Shown here piece after piece: positions 23,537 through 31,749 of a stretch of DNA of 34,350 nt. Below the pieces are notes generated by a model. The model did no database searches, had not been told where the DNA came from, and saw only the letters and a list, made by a program, of their open reading frames with translations. Position 1 is the first letter of the stretch; the number at the start of each line of letters is the position of its first letter. The position numbers and the translations under genes were made by a program. Location: contig JANXZU010000031.1 in the NCBI GenBank assembly GCA_025355345.1, positions 1-34,350 of the forward strand. The letters run 5' to 3'. This DNA is from Syntrophaceae bacterium. GTDB taxonomy: Bacteria; Desulfobacterota; Syntrophia; Syntrophales; Smithellaceae.

Positions 23537-24466
23537 ATGACTTTGTGGTGGATCATCTTCGGTGTTTTTATCTTCGCCATGCTGACACTGGATCTTGCTG
23601 TTTTCAGCCGCAAAGCGCATGCGGTAAAAATCAAGGAATCCCTGTATTGGACATCATTTTGGATAGTGTTGGCTTTGCTATTCTGTGCAGGGGTCTATTA
23701 TTTTTATGGCCATCAGAAGGCCTTGGAATTCTTGGCCGGTTACCTTATTGAATACTCACTGAGCATCGATAACCTTTTTGTCTTTTTACTTTTCTTCCGC
23801 TATTTTTTTGTACCAATCGAATATGAACAGAAAGCTTTAATCTGGGGAATAATTATCGCTCTCATTATGCGCGGCATTTTCATTTTTGCCGGCATTGCAC
23901 TGATTAATAAATTTCACTGGGTTATATATATCTTCGGGGCTTTCCTGATTTTTACTTCCATCCAGATTGCCCGGGGCAAGGAGCAGGAAGTTCATCCGGA
24001 AAGAAATATTGTAATCAAGCTACTGAGGACGATCATGCCGGTTGCCCATGAATATTCCTCAAACAGGTTTTTTACTCTAATCGAAGGTAAGCGTTACGCC
24101 ACGCCACTTTTGGCAGTTGTTTTAGTTTTAGGAACAACTGATGTTTTTTTTGCTGTTGATTCTATCCCCGCAGTTTTAGCGGTTACAACCGATCCCTTTA
24201 TTGTTTATACATCCAATGTCTTTGCCGTTTTAGGTCTGCGTTCTCTTTTCTTTGCTATTTCCGGCTTGATGAAACTCTTTCACTATCTGCAATATGGCCT
24301 GGCTGTGATTCTTGGTTTTGTCGGAATTAAAATGTTGATTACTGATTTGTATAAGATTAATATCGGTGCTTCTTTAGTCGTAATCGCGGCAGTCATTGCA
24401 TTATCTATCATTACATCGCTTTTGTGGCCAAAGGAAGAACCCCTAATTATCTCAGAGGAAAAATAA
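23537..24466 (+). CDS. TerC/Alx family integral membrane protein
   Basis: The 309-residue product is a multi-pass membrane protein with the TerC family hallmarks: EYSLSIDNLFVFLLFFRYF and GTTDVFFAVDSIPAVLAVT, each carrying conserved acidic residues in membrane helices, and RSLFFAISGL. The length matches Alx-type proteins of E. coli, implicated in manganese export and pH response; TerC members are also linked to tellurite resistance. The actual substrate is not evident. GGGAGA lies 9 bases before the ATG. An out-of-frame ATG at 23530 is not used. Confidence 0.92.
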   Translation: MTLWWIIFGVFIFAMLTLDLAVFSRKAHAVKIKESLYWTSFWIVLALLFCAGVYYFYGHQKALEFLAGYLIEYSLSIDNLFVFLLFFRYFFVPIEYEQKALIWGIIIALIMRGIFIFAGIALINKFHWVIYIFGAFLIFTSIQIARGKEQEVHPERNIVIKLLRTIMPVAHEYSSNRFFTLIEGKRYATPLLAVVLVLGTTDVFFAVDSIPAVLAVTTDPFIVYTSNVFAVLGLRSLFFAISGLMKLFHYLQYGLAVILGFVGIKMLITDLYKINIGASLVVIAAVIALSIITSLLWPKEEPLIISEEK

Positions 24467-24476
24467 TTAATACTTT

Positions 24477-25256
24477 ATGAAAACTGAATTATTGAATATT
24501 TCGCAAACCCAGTTGAAAAAATGGGTCAGACTCAACGACTCCAAAGCGCGGCGGGAAGAAGGAACATTTCTGGCGGAAGGCGTAAAGGTAGTCGAGGAAC
24601 TATTATCGAGTGACTGGCAAATTGAAGCAATTCTAATATTGCCGGAAAAAATAAAGTGTTGGAAAAAGATACTGGATAAGGCTCATAGCAACATCTCCAT
24701 TTATGAGATCACCGACTCTCAGTGGAAGAAACTCAGCCAAGATAAGGAACCGGAGGGGATCATGGCTGTAGTTCAAATCAAACCGGAACCGGATTTGTCT
24801 TTCTGTTTATCCACTTGTCCGACAAATACCCTGATTCTGCATGAGATCAACAACCCCGCGAATATCGGAGCGCTGATGCGCAGCGCGCTGTGGTTTGGTT
24901 TTAATAATATTATCTTGAGCGCTAACTCCGCCGATTACACCAACCCCAAGACAGTGCGTGCATCCATGGGCAGCCTTTTTTATTTAAATATTGTATCGAA
25001 TGTGAATTTGATCGCGGCACTGCCGCAAATTAAAAAGACTCATTACCTTGTAGGTAGCGATGTCCGCGAGGGACTGCCACCGCGCCCGCTACCGCAAAAA
25101 GCGGCTCTGCTTTTAGGCAGCGAAAGTCATGGTCTTTCTGCGCAACTATTGGCGCTTGTCGATGAGCGCTGGTGCATTCCCGGTAACGTGCAGGCGGATT
25201 CTTTAAGTCTGCCGCAGGCGGCAACGATCATGATGTATGAATGCGCAAAAAAATAA
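24477..25256 (+). CDS. SpoU/TrmH-type RNA 2'-O-methyltransferase
   Basis: The product (259 aa) has an N-terminal substrate-binding domain (LNDSKARREEGTFLAEG, which resembles the L30e-like domain of rRNA ribose methylases) and a C-terminal SPOUT knot. Motif 1 is NNPANIGALMRSA (about residue 125), motif 2 LLLGSESHGLS and motif 3 ADSLSLPQAATIMMYEC. These enzymes methylate the 2'-hydroxyl of a ribose in rRNA or tRNA using SAM. The architecture suggests an rRNA (RlmB/TsnR-like) rather than tRNA target, but the target nucleotide cannot be inferred. It begins 10 bases after the terC-like gene. Confidence 0.9.
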   Translation: MKTELLNISQTQLKKWVRLNDSKARREEGTFLAEGVKVVEELLSSDWQIEAILILPEKIKCWKKILDKAHSNISIYEITDSQWKKLSQDKEPEGIMAVVQIKPEPDLSFCLSTCPTNTLILHEINNPANIGALMRSALWFGFNNIILSANSADYTNPKTVRASMGSLFYLNIVSNVNLIAALPQIKKTHYLVGSDVREGLPPRPLPQKAALLLGSESHGLSAQLLALVDERWCIPGNVQADSLSLPQAATIMMYECAKK

Positions 25257-25329
25257 GAGCATCCAGCGGCATTGGGCCTCTCAGGCAGAGCCTGCCCGGC
25301 GCATGATGGGTGGCAAACTTTATGATGTG

Positions 25330-25677
25330 ATGGATAAATGTAGCACTGGAGGAAAAATAAAAACTTACATCCAAGTAACTACTACGACAGAAACCAGGCA
25401 GCAGGCGCATGCCATCGCTCAATATCTAGTGGAAGCAAAGCTTGCCGCCTGTGTGCAGATTACAGGCCCGATTACCAGTATTTATCGCTGGAATGGCAAG
25501 GTGGAAAATACACAAGAGTGGCTCTGTCTCATCAAAACACAAGATGATCTTTACAATAAAGTGGAAGCAGCGATTAAAAGCCAGCACCCTTATGAAACAC
25601 CGGAGATCATAGCCGTGCAGATTGTTCAGGGCAGCAAGGAATATCTGGACTGGATTGATGAGGAAACGGAAAAATAA
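25330..25677 (+). CDS. cutA: CutA family divalent-cation tolerance protein
   Basis: The core YIQVTTTTETRQQAHAIAQY, LAACVQI.GPITSIYRW.GK, WLCLIKT and HPYETPEIIAV is diagnostic of CutA, a small trimeric, very stable protein linked to copper and other divalent-metal tolerance; its biochemical role is unsettled. Family members are about 105-115 aa. I chose ATG 25330 (115 aa) because it best fits that length. Upstream in-frame ATGs (25303, 25306) would add a tail unlike CutA and have no better ribosome binding site. A GGAGG at 25340 is followed by an AUA codon exactly at the conserved start of the core. The gene follows the methyltransferase by 73 bases. Confidence 0.9.
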   Translation: MDKCSTGGKIKTYIQVTTTTETRQQAHAIAQYLVEAKLAACVQITGPITSIYRWNGKVENTQEWLCLIKTQDDLYNKVEAAIKSQHPYETPEIIAVQIVQGSKEYLDWIDEETEK

Positions 25678-25692
25678 TAGCTCATAAATATT

Positions 25693-25723
25693 TTTAGTGC
25701 AATAATTTAATGATTGTACTAAA
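25693..25723. promoter_or_regulatory. inverted repeat before tkt (candidate operator or stem-loop)
   Basis: TTTAGTGCAAT (25693-25703) and ATTGTACTAAA (25713-25723) form an 11-bp arm pair with one mismatch around a 9-base AT-rich centre, 29 bases before the tkt start. It is AT-rich and lacks terminator features, so a repressor site or RNA fold is more likely. Confidence 0.35.
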
Positions 25724-25752
25724 TGAACAATATTATATTTGAAGGAGACAAT

Positions 25753-27813
25753 ATGTCGAGCAAAAGTGAAGTAGAGAAAAAGTGCATTGATACCATTCGT
25801 TTTCTGGCTGCAGATGCCATTGAAAAAGCAAAATCCGGTCATCCCGGCATGCCCCTGGGCGCCGCCGCCGCCGCTTTTACTCTGTGGACAAAGCACCTGA
25901 AACATAACCCCAAAAATCCCAAGTGGCCTGATCGGGACCGCTTTGTTCTTTCTTCCGGTCATGCCTCAATGCTTTTATATTCTCTGCTGCACCTCACAGG
26001 GTATAGCCTTTCGCTTGATGATATAAAAAATTTCCGCCAATGGGGAAGCCTTACACCCGGCCATCCAGAATACAAGCACACTCCCGGCGTGGAAGTAACC
26101 ACCGGCCCCTTAGGGCAGGGTTTGGCTAACGCCGTGGGCATGGCCATTGCCGAAGCGCAACTGGCGGCACGATTCAACAGTAATAGCGCAAAATTGGTTG
26201 ATCACTTCACTTACGTGATGACTGGCGATGGCGACATGATGGAAGGTGTTGTAAGTGAGGCCTGTGCTTTGGCCGGGCATTTACGGTTGGGTAAGTTAAT
26301 TGTCCTTTACGATGATAACAAGGTTACGCTTGCCGGTTCCGCAGCGCTTTCCTATACGGAAAACATTGAGCTTCGTTTTAAGTCTTACGGCTGGCAGGTA
26401 CAAACGGTTAAAGACGGCAATGATGTGGGCGCCATCGACCGGGCAATTAAAAAAGCAAAAAAAGATTCTGACAGGCCATCGATCATTTGCGTGCAATCGA
26501 CAATCGGTTATGGTGCGCCCTGTAAACAGGGAACCTGTGATGCTCATGGTTCACCGCTGGGGGCAGATGAACTCAAGGGAGCTAAAGCAGCTCTGGGCTG
26601 GCCTGCCGATCCTTCATTTTTTGTGCCGGATGAAGCGCGTAAACTTTTCCGCAAGGCGCTGAGTCGCGGAAAAAAATTAGAAAATCAATGGCAGGAAGAT
26701 TTGAATGTCGCAAAACTTGCACAACCGGCTATTGCCGCGGAATTTATGCGCACTATCAATGGCGAAATGCCTGCCGACTGGGAAGCGTCTTTTACTGAAT
26801 TTCCTGCTGGCTCCAAAGATATCGCTACCCGTAAAGCATCGGAAACGGTAATGCAGGCAATTGCTGCTAAAGTTCCGGAATTTGCCGGAGGGTCGGCTGA
26901 TTTGAATCCATCCACATTTACCTGGCTCAAGGGCATGGGTGATTTTGAAAGCCCCGCAACAACGGCTGAAGGTCAGCATGGCATGGTCGGTGGTGTGTGG
27001 AATTTCACAGGCCGCAATATTCATTTTGGTGTCCGCGAACACGCGATGGGCTCGATTGCCGTGGGCATGGCGCTGCATGGCGGCATCATTCCTTATACCG
27101 CAACATTTTTGCCCTTTGCCGATTATATGCGCCCGCCTATGCGTCTGGCTGCTTTAATGGGATTACGTACGATCTTTGTCTTTACCCACGACAGTATAGG
27201 TGTGGGAGAAGACGGTCCCACGCATCAACCGATCGAACAGATCATGAATCTGCGCCAGGTGCCCAACATGACCGTTATCCGTCCCGCTGACGCCAATGAG
27301 GTTGTGGAGGCCTGGCGTCTGGCGCTTTCCAACACAAAAGGTCCCACGATACTTGTTTTCAGCCGTCAGAATCTGCCCGTGCTTGATCGAAGCGTTTGCA
27401 GCGTCGCATCCGGCACAAGACGAGGCGGTTATATACTGTGGGAATCGTCAGCAAATCCGCAATTGATTCTGATCGCCACGGGCTCGGAGGTTGCCATGAC
27501 GCTTGCCGCTGCCCGTAAACTTGCCGCTGATGGCATAAATGTTCGAGTTGTATCAATGCCCAGTTGGGAAATATTTGACCACCAGCCTCAGGATTATCGC
27601 CACAGCGTTTTGCCACCAGAGATCACCGCCCGTATTTCCATTGAAGCGGGAATAAAACTGGGCTGGGAGCATTATGTGGGACTGCAAGGAAAGATCATCG
27701 GCATGGATACATTTGGCGCGAGTGCCCCGGGACCGGTTCTCTACGAAAAATTTGGTTTCTCGGAAACAAAAATAATTGAAGCCGCCAAAATAATGCTTGG
27801 TCGCAACTTATAG
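25753..27813 (+). CDS. tkt: transketolase
   Basis: The 686-residue product transfers two-carbon ketol units between sugar phosphates in the non-oxidative pentose phosphate pathway, with thiamine diphosphate as cofactor. Motifs: [10 protein letters not shown] at the N-terminus, [15 protein letters not shown], the ThDP-binding [13 protein letters not shown], the pyrimidine-domain [16 protein letters not shown] with the catalytic glutamate, and [16 protein letters not shown] chose ATG 25753, which has AGGAG 5 bases upstream, over an ATG ten codons earlier. Length is a little above E. coli TktA (663). Only 13 bases separate it from pgi, so the two sugar-phosphate genes form a unit. Confidence 0.96.
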   Translation: MSSKSEVEKKCIDTIRFLAADAIEKAKSGHPGMPLGAAAAAFTLWTKHLKHNPKNPKWPDRDRFVLSSGHASMLLYSLLHLTGYSLSLDDIKNFRQWGSLTPGHPEYKHTPGVEVTTGPLGQGLANAVGMAIAEAQLAARFNSNSAKLVDHFTYVMTGDGDMMEGVVSEACALAGHLRLGKLIVLYDDNKVTLAGSAALSYTENIELRFKSYGWQVQTVKDGNDVGAIDRAIKKAKKDSDRPSIICVQSTIGYGAPCKQGTCDAHGSPLGADELKGAKAALGWPADPSFFVPDEARKLFRKALSRGKKLENQWQEDLNVAKLAQPAIAAEFMRTINGEMPADWEASFTEFPAGSKDIATRKASETVMQAIAAKVPEFAGGSADLNPSTFTWLKGMGDFESPATTAEGQHGMVGGVWNFTGRNIHFGVREHAMGSIAVGMALHGGIIPYTATFLPFADYMRPPMRLAALMGLRTIFVFTHDSIGVGEDGPTHQPIEQIMNLRQVPNMTVIRPADANEVVEAWRLALSNTKGPTILVFSRQNLPVLDRSVCSVASGTRRGGYILWESSANPQLILIATGSEVAMTLAAARKLAADGINVRVVSMPSWEIFDHQPQDYRHSVLPPEITARISIEAGIKLGWEHYVGLQGKIIGMDTFGASAPGPVLYEKFGFSETKIIEAAKIMLGRNL

Positions 27814-27826
27814 GAAAAAGCACACA

Positions 27827-29521
27827 ATGGATGCTATCCGATTTTTTTACTCTCTGGGTACGTACCAAAACGCTGTAATCAGCGCTCTTGAATCGCTTGC
27901 TCAAAATAATATTGTAGCGCGTATCTGGGCTAAAGATTACACCGTTTGGAAACAGACGCCCACTGAAATTGTCAACCGGCTGGGCTGGCTTGATGCGCCG
28001 GCAGAGACTCTATCACAAACACAAAATATTCGAGCCATTCTGGAGCCGTTGATTAAGGACGGTATTAACGATGTAATCTTGTTGGGCATGGGAGGGTCGA
28101 GCCTTGCTGCCGAAGTTTTCAGCGAAATTTTTGGCAGCCAACCAGGTCATCCGCGTATACGAGTTTTGGATACAACCGATCCGGCAGTTATTGCAAAAAC
28201 TTCCCAAAATTTGGAACTGGAAAAAACTATTTTTCTGGTTTCTTCAAAATCTGGCTCAACGCTGGAGGTTACTTCCCTTTTCCAATATTTTTTCAATCTA
28301 GTTTCAAAGAAATTGGGTGATGACGCGGGAAACCGCTTCATACTGATTACGGATCAAGGCAGCCCCATGGTGAAGACGGCGCAGGCGCTATCCTTGCGGC
28401 ACACATTCCTCAATAATCCCGCAATCGGCGGCCGTTACTCCTCGCTTTCTCTGCCGGGTATAGTTCCCGCTGCAATTATCGGCGTGAATGTGAAGCTGCT
28501 GCTGCAAAATGCTGTAGGCGCAGCGCAAAAAGAAAAAATTACAAATACTTCAAGCAATCTTGACAACACGGGAGCCTCGTTAGGTATGGCCTTGGGAACA
28601 ATGGCGCAAATGGGGCGGGACAAACTAACTTTGATTATGCCGGAGAAATTTGTTTCCTTTGGTATCTGGCTGGAACAACTAATAGCGGAAAGCACTGGCA
28701 AAGAAGGAAAAGGAATTCTGCCGATCACCGGAGAAAAGTTATCTGAACCTGGCGCATACGGCAATGATCGCGTATTTGTCATTTTTCAAGATGGAACAAA
28801 AGATAATTGCCCGAAGATCGCAACCCTAACCGCTGCCGGGCATCCGGTAATTACAATCGAGAACAATGATATTTATCAGTTAGGCGCTCAAATGTTTGTT
28901 TGGGAGATGGCTACTGCCGTTGCCGCACATATTTTAAAAATCAATCCTTTTGATCAGCCGGATGTGGAATCAGCAAAGAAACATGCCCACCGGATGATTG
29001 CCCAATACAGAGAGAACAAAGAACTGCCGCTAAGCAAGCCGAAGCTGACAACAGATCACTGCGATGTTTACGGTACCAGCAATAGTTTGACAATTGCCGA
29101 AGCTCTGAAAAACTTTCTTGGGCAGGCAAGGGCATTTGATTATGTCTGCTTCCAGGTATATCTAAGCCCGACGCCTGAGGTTGATGAAGCACTAAGAGAT
29201 TTGCGCGAAGCAATATTTGCTAAATATAAACTTGCTGTAACAATCGGCTACGGACCGCGCTATTTGCATTCCACCGGTCAATTGCACAAAGGAGATTCCG
29301 GCAATGGATTATTTGTTCAGTTAACTGCTGAGAACTTGATTGATGTTGATATTCCTGATCGGTTCGGTTCAGGTGATTCTGATCTGACCTTCGGAACACT
29401 AAAAACCGCTCAGGCTCAAGGTGATTGGCAGGCGCTAATCGATGCAGGAAGAAGAGTTCTCCGTTTTCACTTCAAAACAAACCCTTCGGCCAGTTTAAAT
29501 GATATCACCAAGCTTATTTAA
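27827..29521 (+). CDS. pgi: glucose-6-phosphate isomerase, transaldolase/PGI-fusion type
   Basis: The product (564 aa from ATG 27827) interconverts glucose-6-phosphate and fructose-6-phosphate. It has two SIS-type sugar-binding halves: GMGGSSLAAEVFSEIFG with SSKSGSTLEVTS, and GGRYSSLSLPG with the later FGIWLEQLIAESTGKEGKG. The C-terminal part (GYGPRYLHSTGQLHKGDSGN) and the N-terminal stretch (YQNAVISALESLA, IWAKDYTVW, NRLGWL) are typical of the bifunctional transaldolase/PGI proteins rather than of E. coli-type Pgi. Here the transaldolase half is absent; only its C-terminal tail appears to remain. It follows tkt by 13 bases and converges on the UPF0114 gene with a 16-base gap and no visible terminator. 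Confidence 0.9.
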   Translation: MDAIRFFYSLGTYQNAVISALESLAQNNIVARIWAKDYTVWKQTPTEIVNRLGWLDAPAETLSQTQNIRAILEPLIKDGINDVILLGMGGSSLAAEVFSEIFGSQPGHPRIRVLDTTDPAVIAKTSQNLELEKTIFLVSSKSGSTLEVTSLFQYFFNLVSKKLGDDAGNRFILITDQGSPMVKTAQALSLRHTFLNNPAIGGRYSSLSLPGIVPAAIIGVNVKLLLQNAVGAAQKEKITNTSSNLDNTGASLGMALGTMAQMGRDKLTLIMPEKFVSFGIWLEQLIAESTGKEGKGILPITGEKLSEPGAYGNDRVFVIFQDGTKDNCPKIATLTAAGHPVITIENNDIYQLGAQMFVWEMATAVAAHILKINPFDQPDVESAKKHAHRMIAQYRENKELPLSKPKLTTDHCDVYGTSNSLTIAEALKNFLGQARAFDYVCFQVYLSPTPEVDEALRDLREAIFAKYKLAVTIGYGPRYLHSTGQLHKGDSGNGLFVQLTAENLIDVDIPDRFGSGDSDLTFGTLKTAQAQGDWQALIDAGRRVLRFHFKTNPSASLNDITKLI

Positions 29522-29537
29522 TGACCTGTTAAAAAGA

Positions 29538-30053
29538 TCAGTGACCTTTAGCACCGGCGCCAAGCCTGTCCATCACCGCAAAACCAATGCCGGACAAGAC
29601 AAAGGTAAGATGGATGCCCACTTTCCAACCCAGATGTTCGTTACTAATAGATTCCAGGCTGACAAATGACTTAAGCAGTTCGATTGCGGAAATAGCAACT
29701 ATGGAACCAATCACCTTCATTTTCAGGTCAGAGAATCCCACCTTTCCCATCCAGTCCGGACGATCAACGTGCCCTTTGGTATCAATCTTGGAAACAAAAT
29801 TTTCGTAACCGGCAAAAATGATAATAACCATTAGGTTGGCAACCAAAACTATGTCAATCAGTGATAGTATGCCTGCCATCACCTGTCCGCCTTCGCCACT
29901 GATTACAACGGGAATCAGCTTGATGAACTCCTTAGCAAATTTAACCAGCAGCAGGGCATTAGCGGCTATCAGACCGATATAAAAAGGCGCCAGCAGCCAC
30001 CGACTTTTGAACATGAAACTTTCCAGAAACTCTTCAGATTTTTTTAAGAACAT
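29538..30053 (-). CDS. UPF0114 (YqhA-like) membrane protein
   Basis: The 171-residue product has about four hydrophobic segments (FYIGLIAANALLLV; LSLIDIVLVANLMVIIIFAG; the SIVAISAIELL segment; LTFVLSGIGFAVMD) and the family motifs ESFMFKSRWLLAPFYIGL at the N-terminus and YENFVSKID in the middle. The family is conserved in many proteobacteria, but its function is not known. Start chosen with GGAG 8 bases upstream. It is the last of a minus-strand group of genes. Confidence 0.88.
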   Translation of the reverse strand: MFLKKSEEFLESFMFKSRWLLAPFYIGLIAANALLLVKFAKEFIKLIPVVISGEGGQVMAGILSLIDIVLVANLMVIIIFAGYENFVSKIDTKGHVDRPDWMGKVGFSDLKMKVIGSIVAISAIELLKSFVSLESISNEHLGWKVGIHLTFVLSGIGFAVMDRLGAGAKGH

Positions 30054-30127
30054 TTTTAATACTCCATAAGTATGAATTGTTATTTATTAAATTAGGCAGA
30101 TTCGCTGCGCTTCAAACACTGTGCAGA

Positions 30128-30697
30128 TTAGCCCACTATCTTTAAAATCTGGGGCGCATGCCGTTCCGAGGCTGCAGGAATCTCTTTCGGATAGCCGATT
30201 ATAATGGGCGCGACAATCCGGCAGTCATCAGGGATTCCTAATTCGGCTTTTAGTTTTTGATCTCGAATATGCGATCCCAAATGGATCCAACAAGTGCCCA
30301 ATCCTCTTTCGGTTGCACCAAACATAATGTAGCTTACTGCCAGCGAGCTATCAACATCCAGCGAACGAACGCTTTTAGAGCCGATAACATAAATCAAACA
30401 AGGCGCATTATAATAAACATTAAAGCTTTCATTCTTAAGCATATCCACGTAGTTCGGGTTGAGCGATCCTTTATTTTCGGCAAAATCCTGCAATAGATTT
30501 TTTTTGCTTTCGTCAGAAAGTTTTTTCATCATCTCCCGATTGTTGATAACAATGAACTGGCAGGGCTGGCCGTTGCTCGCCGATGGTGCAAGGCATGATT
30601 CTTTGAGGATTTCTTTTATTACATCCGGCGAAACATCTTTTTCCTGAAAATCACGAATTGCCCTTCTTTTTTTTAAAAGCTCTGTAAATGTCATCAT
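30128..30697 (-). CDS. nitroreductase family FMN oxidoreductase
   Basis: The 189-residue product matches the NAD(P)H:FMN nitroreductase fold. KKRRAIRDFQEKDVS is the N-terminal FMN-phosphate-binding motif, APSASNGQPCQFIVI is the second hallmark, and AVSYIMFGATERGLGTCWIH plus the C-terminal IIGYPKE complete it. Such enzymes reduce nitro, quinone or similar compounds, acting as homodimers; the natural substrate cannot be given. AAGGAG lies 8 bases before the ATG. Neighbours are the M50 protease gene and the UPF0114 gene on the same strand. Confidence 0.92.
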   Translation of the reverse strand: MMTFTELLKKRRAIRDFQEKDVSPDVIKEILKESCLAPSASNGQPCQFIVINNREMMKKLSDESKKNLLQDFAENKGSLNPNYVDMLKNESFNVYYNAPCLIYVIGSKSVRSLDVDSSLAVSYIMFGATERGLGTCWIHLGSHIRDQKLKAELGIPDDCRIVAPIIIGYPKEIPAASERHAPQILKIVG

Positions 30698-30745
30698 ATA
30701 ATTATCTCCTTTTGATTAATTATTATCCCTCAACCTATCTATACT

Positions 30746-31390
30746 TTATCCGACGCCTATCGCATGCAAAATTAAAGATATAAAATTAACTATGATATAT
30801 TGAAGGAACTCAATTACCGGGTTGAGGACGCCTAAATACAACAAGCCGATAACAATAAAAATCCCAAATGGTTCAATTTGATACAGTACCCGGTTTACAG
30901 ATTCCGGCGCGAAACCCATGATAATTTTAGAGCCATCAAGCGGCGGAATCGGAATTAAATTAAACGCGGCCAGCATTATGTTTATAAAGGCCAGCAGGTG
31001 AAGAATCTTATACATAATGTCTTCACGTCCTGGAGCCAGAAGTTGTAACAGCAAGAGCGCGATAAAGGCACAGATGATATTGGCGGTGATTCCTGCCGCC
31101 GATACAAGGATAATCCCTTTTCGTCTTTTGTCGCTGGGGATATTTTCCAGATTTACGGGAACCGGTTTGGCCCAGCCAAAACCGACAATCAACAACATTA
31201 ATGACCCGATAAGATCAAGATGCTTGAGTGGATTGAGTGTCAATCGGCCCATCCATTTAGCAGTGGGATCACCCATTTTATAGGCAACCCAACCGTGAGC
31301 AAGTTCATGAAAAATCACTGAATACAAAAGAAGCACCGACAGCATGACAAAGGCAGCCGGATCACTAAACAATAATTTTATTAAACCCAT
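30746..31390 (-). CDS. M50 family site-2-type metalloprotease
   Basis: The product (214 aa) is an integral-membrane zinc protease of the compact M50B group. HELAH at residues 28-32 supplies two zinc ligands and the catalytic Glu, and NLIPIPPLDGSK carries the conserved Asp ligand in the later helix. About five to six hydrophobic segments are visible. There is no PDZ domain, so it is shorter than RseP. I chose ATG 31390 with GGAG 8 bases upstream; a longer frame starting at 31432 would extend into the repeat region with unrelated residues. Substrate unknown. Confidence 0.9.
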   Translation of the reverse strand: MGLIKLLFSDPAAFVMLSVLLLYSVIFHELAHGWVAYKMGDPTAKWMGRLTLNPLKHLDLIGSLMLLIVGFGWAKPVPVNLENIPSDKRRKGIILVSAAGITANIICAFIALLLLQLLAPGREDIMYKILHLLAFINIMLAAFNLIPIPPLDGSKIIMGFAPESVNRVLYQIEPFGIFIVIGLLYLGVLNPVIEFLQYIIVNFISLILHAIGVG

Positions 31391-31439
31391 TGTAATTCTC
31401 CATTTCCTATTTCGTTTCGCTCGTTTTACCACGGCTAAA

Positions 31440-31749
31440 GCGCCTGGTATAGTTCGCCTTACGCTTCAAACTTCACTTCGTTCGTTTTCGGCTTGGCTCA
31501 CTATCAGTGAGTGTCACTATCCCGCTTCGCTTCGCTCGCGGGATAGTTCGACTTGCAAATTTCAGTACACTTTGTTTGCGATAGTGGTACTCACTATCCC
31601 CATAGGCTTCGCTTCGGGGATAATTCGCCCAGCAAGCTCCAGTGCACTTCGTTTCTGATTGCTGTGCTCATTATCCCGCTGCGCTTCGCTTTGCGGGATA
31701 GTTCCACCATCGCACTTCAGTGCACTACGTTTCTGAAGCGCGGGTGTCA
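31440..31749. repeat. cluster of about four two-hairpin intergenic repeats
   Basis: This 310-base stretch has no gene. It contains successive units of about 75 bases, each with hairpin 1 (ACTATCCCGC at 31516-31525 with GCGGGATAGT at 31538-31547; TATCCCC at 31595 with GGGGATA at 31616; TATCCCGC at 31672 with GCGGGATA at 31693; loops rich in CTTCGCTTCG), the core GGATARTTC, and hairpin 2 (CAGCAA with TTGCTG; CTTCAG at 31715 with CTGAAG at 31733). Loop 2 is CAGTGCACTTCGTTT or close. The first unit at 31446 is weaker. The same layout occurs at 11268-11340. Confidence 0.75.

Noticed and set aside
31391..31432. 14-residue N-terminal extension of the M50 protease
   Set aside because: It is Lys/Arg-rich, runs towards the repeat region and is unlike the family; ATG 31390 has a proper GGAG.
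31440..31749. CRISPR array as explanation for the repeated units
   Set aside because: Units vary in sequence and spacing, are palindromic throughout, and there are no constant repeats with unique spacers and no cas genes nearby.
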